Below, in pieces: positions 60,949-64,000 of a stretch of 64,000 nucleotides of DNA. The notes beneath the pieces were generated by a model. It was not told the origin of the DNA and ran no database searches. It was given only the letters and a program-made list of their open reading frames with translations. Within the stretch, counting starts at the first letter, position 1, and every line of letters starts with the position of its first letter. The stretch lies in the NCBI RefSeq assembly GCF_006715305.1, contig NZ_VFMY01000002.1, forward strand, positions 124,001 through 188,000, read 5' to 3'. The stretch comes from Arthrobacter sp. SLBN-100. GTDB taxonomy: Bacteria > Actinomycetota > Actinomycetes > Actinomycetales > Micrococcaceae. The position numbers and the translations under genes were made by a program.

Positions 60949-62031
60949 GTCACTGCGCCCTTCTGTCGGATATATCCATCATAGTGTGCGGATGGGTTCG
61001 TGCGAGGAGGGGGCCAAAGGCAGACCACTGCCCGGGTGACCGCTACGTATACGAGGTGTTCCGGATGGACCGTTCAGTGACTGGAACGAGGTTTGGTGAA
61101 GCAACGGCTGTGAGGGTCGCCGCCCATCCAACCCGGATAAAATAGGGCATGGCCGCCAAACACACCGATCCCCACGACGGGCGGAACCACACAGCTCAAA
61201 CTCGGGACCGGCAGCAAGGCGATGGAGATCCTCGCCGCAGGGACTCCACAGCATCGCGCCGTCAAGTGGTCAACGAGGGTCTGGACTTCGTGCTATGCCA
61301 CGATGCTGAACTACTGCTCCGCCTAGCGGACGCTTGACTTACTCCTCGGATAACCCTCTTGCTGATTCTCTGGGATAGTCAACAGGTTCCGGAACCCGTG
61401 CTGCCCAGGCGAGAACATCCGGGAACTGTCTGACTCTCATCACTCGAACAGCAGCCGCCGCTTTCGTCCGCCGGCGTCAGAATAGTGCGAAGTTCCATTT
61501 TATTGACAGGGCCTCATGATGTTCTCAGCTCCCACCCTTACAGTCGGAGGGACGGAAACCGGGGGTGGGGAAGCTCGAGAGCAGTCGAAAAATACTCCAA
61601 AAAATCTGGACTCGACGAAGTTCCCTTGAGGCAATGGGTGGACTGTCACATGTTGCGACTGAATCAGGCGTCGGAGAGCAAATGGAGCTCCGCTCCACAG
61701 GCCAAGTCCTCCCTTATCAGGAGGTTTTGACGTCAGGTTTGGGTGTGCCCCAACTGGACGAACTGCGCCTGTTAGCCAGACTCTCCGGACTTTCTGAGTC
61801 TAGGTCCCCGGTCACACACGTCCCCTGACTTGGAGCAGGCCCGCTCCAACAGCGGTGTTCAAAAGGCACGAATAGTTCGAAATGGTAGGCGTGCTTAGAC
61901 GTGCGCCTTATGAATTAGCAACAGGATTTGCAAACACTTCGGCTCGAAGCTCGCACTGATCAGGTCGCATTCGCGCTCACCCGAAGGAACGACTGCCGCC
62001 TCAGCTGTTAAGCCGCTCGGCCTGAGGGACC
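60949..62031. other. 1.08-kb region without a supported gene
   Basis: Several open frames of 60-90 codons exist (for example 61149-61337 and 61565-61828 on the plus strand), but none has a recognisable family, a good ribosome site or a paralogue here. GC drops between 61.4 and 62.0 kb. I see no tRNA, clear hairpin terminator or long repeat. It separates the plasmid-type genes from the ABC transporter, which is read away from it. Confidence 0.45.
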
Positions 62032-62832
62032 TCAGCGTCGAGATTTCATTTCATCGCTGGAAGCACGGATCATTCGGGCTACCTCGCCGCGGGTGGATAC
62101 GAATTCGGGACGTTCCTTCGTTGATATCTGGTCACGAGGCCACGGGAGGGCGACTGGGAGGTTCGCGATTACGCTGGCCGGGTTCGATGACAGGACGAGG
62201 ACTCGGTCCGAGAGATACACGCTTTCGTCCACGTCGTGAGTGACGAACAGGATTGTCATTCCAAGATCGGTTTTGAGCTTCAGGACGAGATCTTCGAGAT
62301 CTGAACGGGTTTGAGCGTCCACGGAGGCAAAGGGCTCATCCATTAGAAGAACTTCAGGCTGGTAGGCCAAAGCCCGGGCGATGGCGACGCGTTGCTGCAT
62401 GCCTCCTGAAAGCTGCCACGGGTAACGGTCTGCGAATCCCTTGAGTCCCACCTGGGTCAGGCTCTTTTCCACCCTCGATTCGCGCTCCGCTTTGTCCAGC
62501 TTCAGCTCTTTGAGCGGAAACATAACGTTCTTGGCTACTGACATCCAGGGGTAGAGTGACCGGCTGTAGTCTTGGAACACGATCGCCAGTTCCTTAGGAA
62601 CTGAGGTCACGACTTTACCGAGCATCTTCACCTGGCCTTCAGTCGAAGGCATAAGTCCGGACACTGCCTTAAGCAATGTCGTTTTTCCCGCTCCTGAAGG
62701 ACCCACAATGGCCACAAGTTCGCCGCGGGCAATCGAAAAGTTCATATTCTTCAAGGCGACGTGCGCTGTCGGACCAGAGCCGTACGTGTGGCCGAGATCA
62801 TTGACTTCTAGAAGGGCGGTCGTGTCTGTCAT
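62032..62832 (-). CDS. ABC transporter ATP-binding protein (SsuB/TauB/NrtD type)
   Basis: A 266-residue ATPase: Walker A GPSGAGKTTLL, signature LSGGMQQRVAIARAL, Walker B EVLLMDEPFASVD and the switch His in ILFVTHDVDES. The sequence is of the nitrate/sulfonate/taurine import class, which also includes importers of aromatic acids. ATG 62832 follows AAGGAC; the frame extends to ATG 62895 overlapping the permease. It works with the two permeases upstream. The substrate-binding protein is not in the window. Confidence 0.93.
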   Translation of the reverse strand: MTDTTALLEVNDLGHTYGSGPTAHVALKNMNFSIARGELVAIVGPSGAGKTTLLKAVSGLMPSTEGQVKMLGKVVTSVPKELAIVFQDYSRSLYPWMSVAKNVMFPLKELKLDKAERESRVEKSLTQVGLKGFADRYPWQLSGGMQQRVAIARALAYQPEVLLMDEPFASVDAQTRSDLEDLVLKLKTDLGMTILFVTHDVDESVYLSDRVLVLSSNPASVIANLPVALPWPRDQISTKERPEFVSTRGEVARMIRASSDEMKSRR

Positions 62833-62887
62833 GACGGGTCCTTGGTTGGATTTGGGGGTGTTTCGTTGATTCGGTCGAAGCAGGGGA

Positions 62888-63739
62888 TTAGCCATTGTTT
62901 CTTGCTCCTCTGTGCCAGCGTAGTGCGCGGTGTTCTATGAGTTGCACGATCTGGTTGAGTAGGAAGCCGAGCACGCTCAACACGATGATGCCTGACCACA
63001 TGTCAACAATTCTGAAGGTGCGCTGGCCCTTGAGAATTTCAAAACCGATGCCATTTGTAGCTGCAACCATTTCTGATATCACCATCAATATGAGGGCCAG
63101 GGAGAGGCTTATCCTCAGCGCAGCGAAAATCTTGGGTAGCGCTGACGGAAGGATGATGTGTGACAGCACCCGACTGCGTCGTATGCCGTATGAGCGCGCC
63201 GTTGAGAGCTGGGTCTGATCTACTGATTGGACGCCGTCAATAGTGTTCAGCAGGATCGGCCAGACGACGGTAGAGGAGATGAAGATGATCTTCATCGAAT
63301 CTCCGACCCCCAGGATCAGAAGGAAAACCGGGATCAGCGCAGTCGGCGGGAGGTTCCTGACGAAGGTCATCGGCGGCTCCACATACCGCGCGAAACGCGG
63401 CAGCAGACCGATTGCAAAACCGACCGCAATACCGACGATGACCGCGATTGCCCAGCCGGCAAGGAGCCGCTCGATGCTGGGAAGCAATTGGGTTGCGGCG
63501 TTGGGTCCGACCCAGAGCATGTACCACGGCCCGTCGAACCATCGGGAGACGGCATTTGCGATGATCCTAGAAGGCGGCGGGAAGTAGGGGAACCGCACGG
63601 CAGTAGTTACGAGTTGCCAGGCAAGGATGAAGAGCAGCACCGCAGCAATCCCGATGAGTGTTTCTGAACTTTTGAAGCTGCCGCGTTTGCGGTTGTTCGA
63701 CCCGCCTTTGCGGCCAATTTTTGTAGAGATGAGCGTCAT
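62888..63739 (-). CDS. ABC transporter permease (SsuC/TauC type)
   Basis: A 283-residue membrane protein with about six helices (first: TLIGIAAVLLFILAWQLVTT) and the permease EAA-type loop around ARSYGIRRSRVLSHIILPSA, followed by LPKIFAALRISLSLALILM. It overlaps the next upstream permease gene by 4 bases (63736-63739), so two permeases probably form the channel as a heterodimer. Confidence 0.93.
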   Translation of the reverse strand: MTLISTKIGRKGGSNNRKRGSFKSSETLIGIAAVLLFILAWQLVTTAVRFPYFPPPSRIIANAVSRWFDGPWYMLWVGPNAATQLLPSIERLLAGWAIAVIVGIAVGFAIGLLPRFARYVEPPMTFVRNLPPTALIPVFLLILGVGDSMKIIFISSTVVWPILLNTIDGVQSVDQTQLSTARSYGIRRSRVLSHIILPSALPKIFAALRISLSLALILMVISEMVAATNGIGFEILKGQRTFRIVDMWSGIIVLSVLGFLLNQIVQLIEHRALRWHRGARNNG

Positions 63740-64000
63740 TTGTTCTTCTCCTGCATGAGATGGTGCCAGGGAAACAGCCGTCGCTCGACTAAGGCGAGCA
63801 GTCCGTTAAGTGCCAGGCCCATTAGTCCGGCTATGGTGATGCCTGCAAAAATAAGGCCGGTCTCGCCACTGACGGAACTTACCTTGAGCATCCAGGAGCC
63901 TAAACCGCCGCTGCCTCCGGCAAGGAACTCTGCGCTGATGGCGAGCACCAGGGCGATTGCCGCGGAGACACGGACTCCGGTGGCGATGAACGGTGCAGCG
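63736..64000 (-). CDS. ABC transporter permease, C-terminal part (5' end outside window)
   Basis: The last 87 codons of a second permease. The frame stays open to the right edge and reads ATGVRVSAAIALVLAISAEF, then GLIFAGITIAGLMGLALNGL and ERRLFPWHH, the usual end of SsuC/TauC permeases. It would partner the 62888-63739 permease. A methionine-equivalent GTG at 63948 is internal. Confidence 0.88.
   Translation of the reverse strand, partial: AAPFIATGVRVSAAIALVLAISAEFLAGGSGGLGSWMLKVSSVSGETGLIFAGITIAGLMGLALNGLLALVERRLFPWHHLMQEKNK

Overview
The window is high-GC actinobacterial DNA. Gene content, codon use and the MarR/GntR/AraC regulators suggest an Arthrobacter/Paenarthrobacter-type member of the Micrococcales, and the replicon is probably a catabolic plasmid or island: there is a DUF4913 gene, a pRiA4b ORF-3 gene, a serine resolvase, an HTH/nucleotidyltransferase pair and many gene remnants. 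No rRNA, tRNA, CRISPR array or complete insertion sequence was seen. The organism and plasmid assignments are inference.

Layout. 1-7.3 kb: a minus-strand aromatic-type oxygenation operon (HsaA-like flavin monooxygenase, flavin reductase, alpha/beta hydrolase, TfdB-like hydroxylase, VOC extradiol dioxygenase, FAH-family hydrolase) with a divergent AraC regulator. 7.4-18.9 kb: thiolase plus coenzyme F420 genes (cofE, cofD, fno, an FbiC variant, cofC), interleaved with decayed copies of cofC, fbiC and cofE, a Baeyer-Villiger monooxygenase and two unknown small genes. 18.9-25.1 kb: a second module of more foreign look (TfdB-like hydroxylase, broken FAH/AacS chimera, F420-type LLM oxidoreductase, SnoaL-like proteins, GntR). 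25.7-30.8 kb: acetoacetyl-CoA synthetase, FAH, VOC dioxygenase, a broken hydroxylase and GntR. Bases 27942-29737 are an exact direct copy of 1-1796. 31.4-48.9 kb: beta-oxidation and isobutyrate-type catabolism (broken thiolase, SDR, enoyl-CoA hydratases, ETF, a membrane cytochrome b, acyl-CoA dehydrogenase, HIB-CoA hydrolase, HIB dehydrogenase, aldehyde dehydrogenase, CoA transferase), a decayed second CoA-transferase/hydratase pair and a MarR regulator. 49-57.5 kb: methylcitrate cycle (gntR-prpD-prpB-prpC) and proton-translocating transhydrogenase pntAB. 57.5-64 kb: mobile/plasmid-type genes and an ABC transporter cut by the right edge.

How it may work together (inference): hydroxylases, extradiol dioxygenase and FAH open a ring and release short acids. 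AacS and thiolase handle acetoacetate. Branched acyl-CoA goes through the acyl-CoA dehydrogenase to HIB dehydrogenase steps and propionyl-CoA through the methylcitrate cycle. ETF plus the cytochrome b would take the electrons. PntAB would supply NADPH, and Fno would pass hydride to F420 for the LLM enzyme. A tandem palindrome, TACTAGG-N4-CCTAGTA repeated at 20 bp, lies in front of four transcription units, with a weaker single copy before a fifth, and seems to join F420 and acyl-CoA genes in one regulon.

Most striking points: the FbiC variant has lost the Fe-S cysteine motif of its CofH half; an uncharacterised 70-residue protein family occurs twice; the tandem operator defines a regulon; and the region is a mosaic of at least two F420 clusters and two ring-cleavage clusters.
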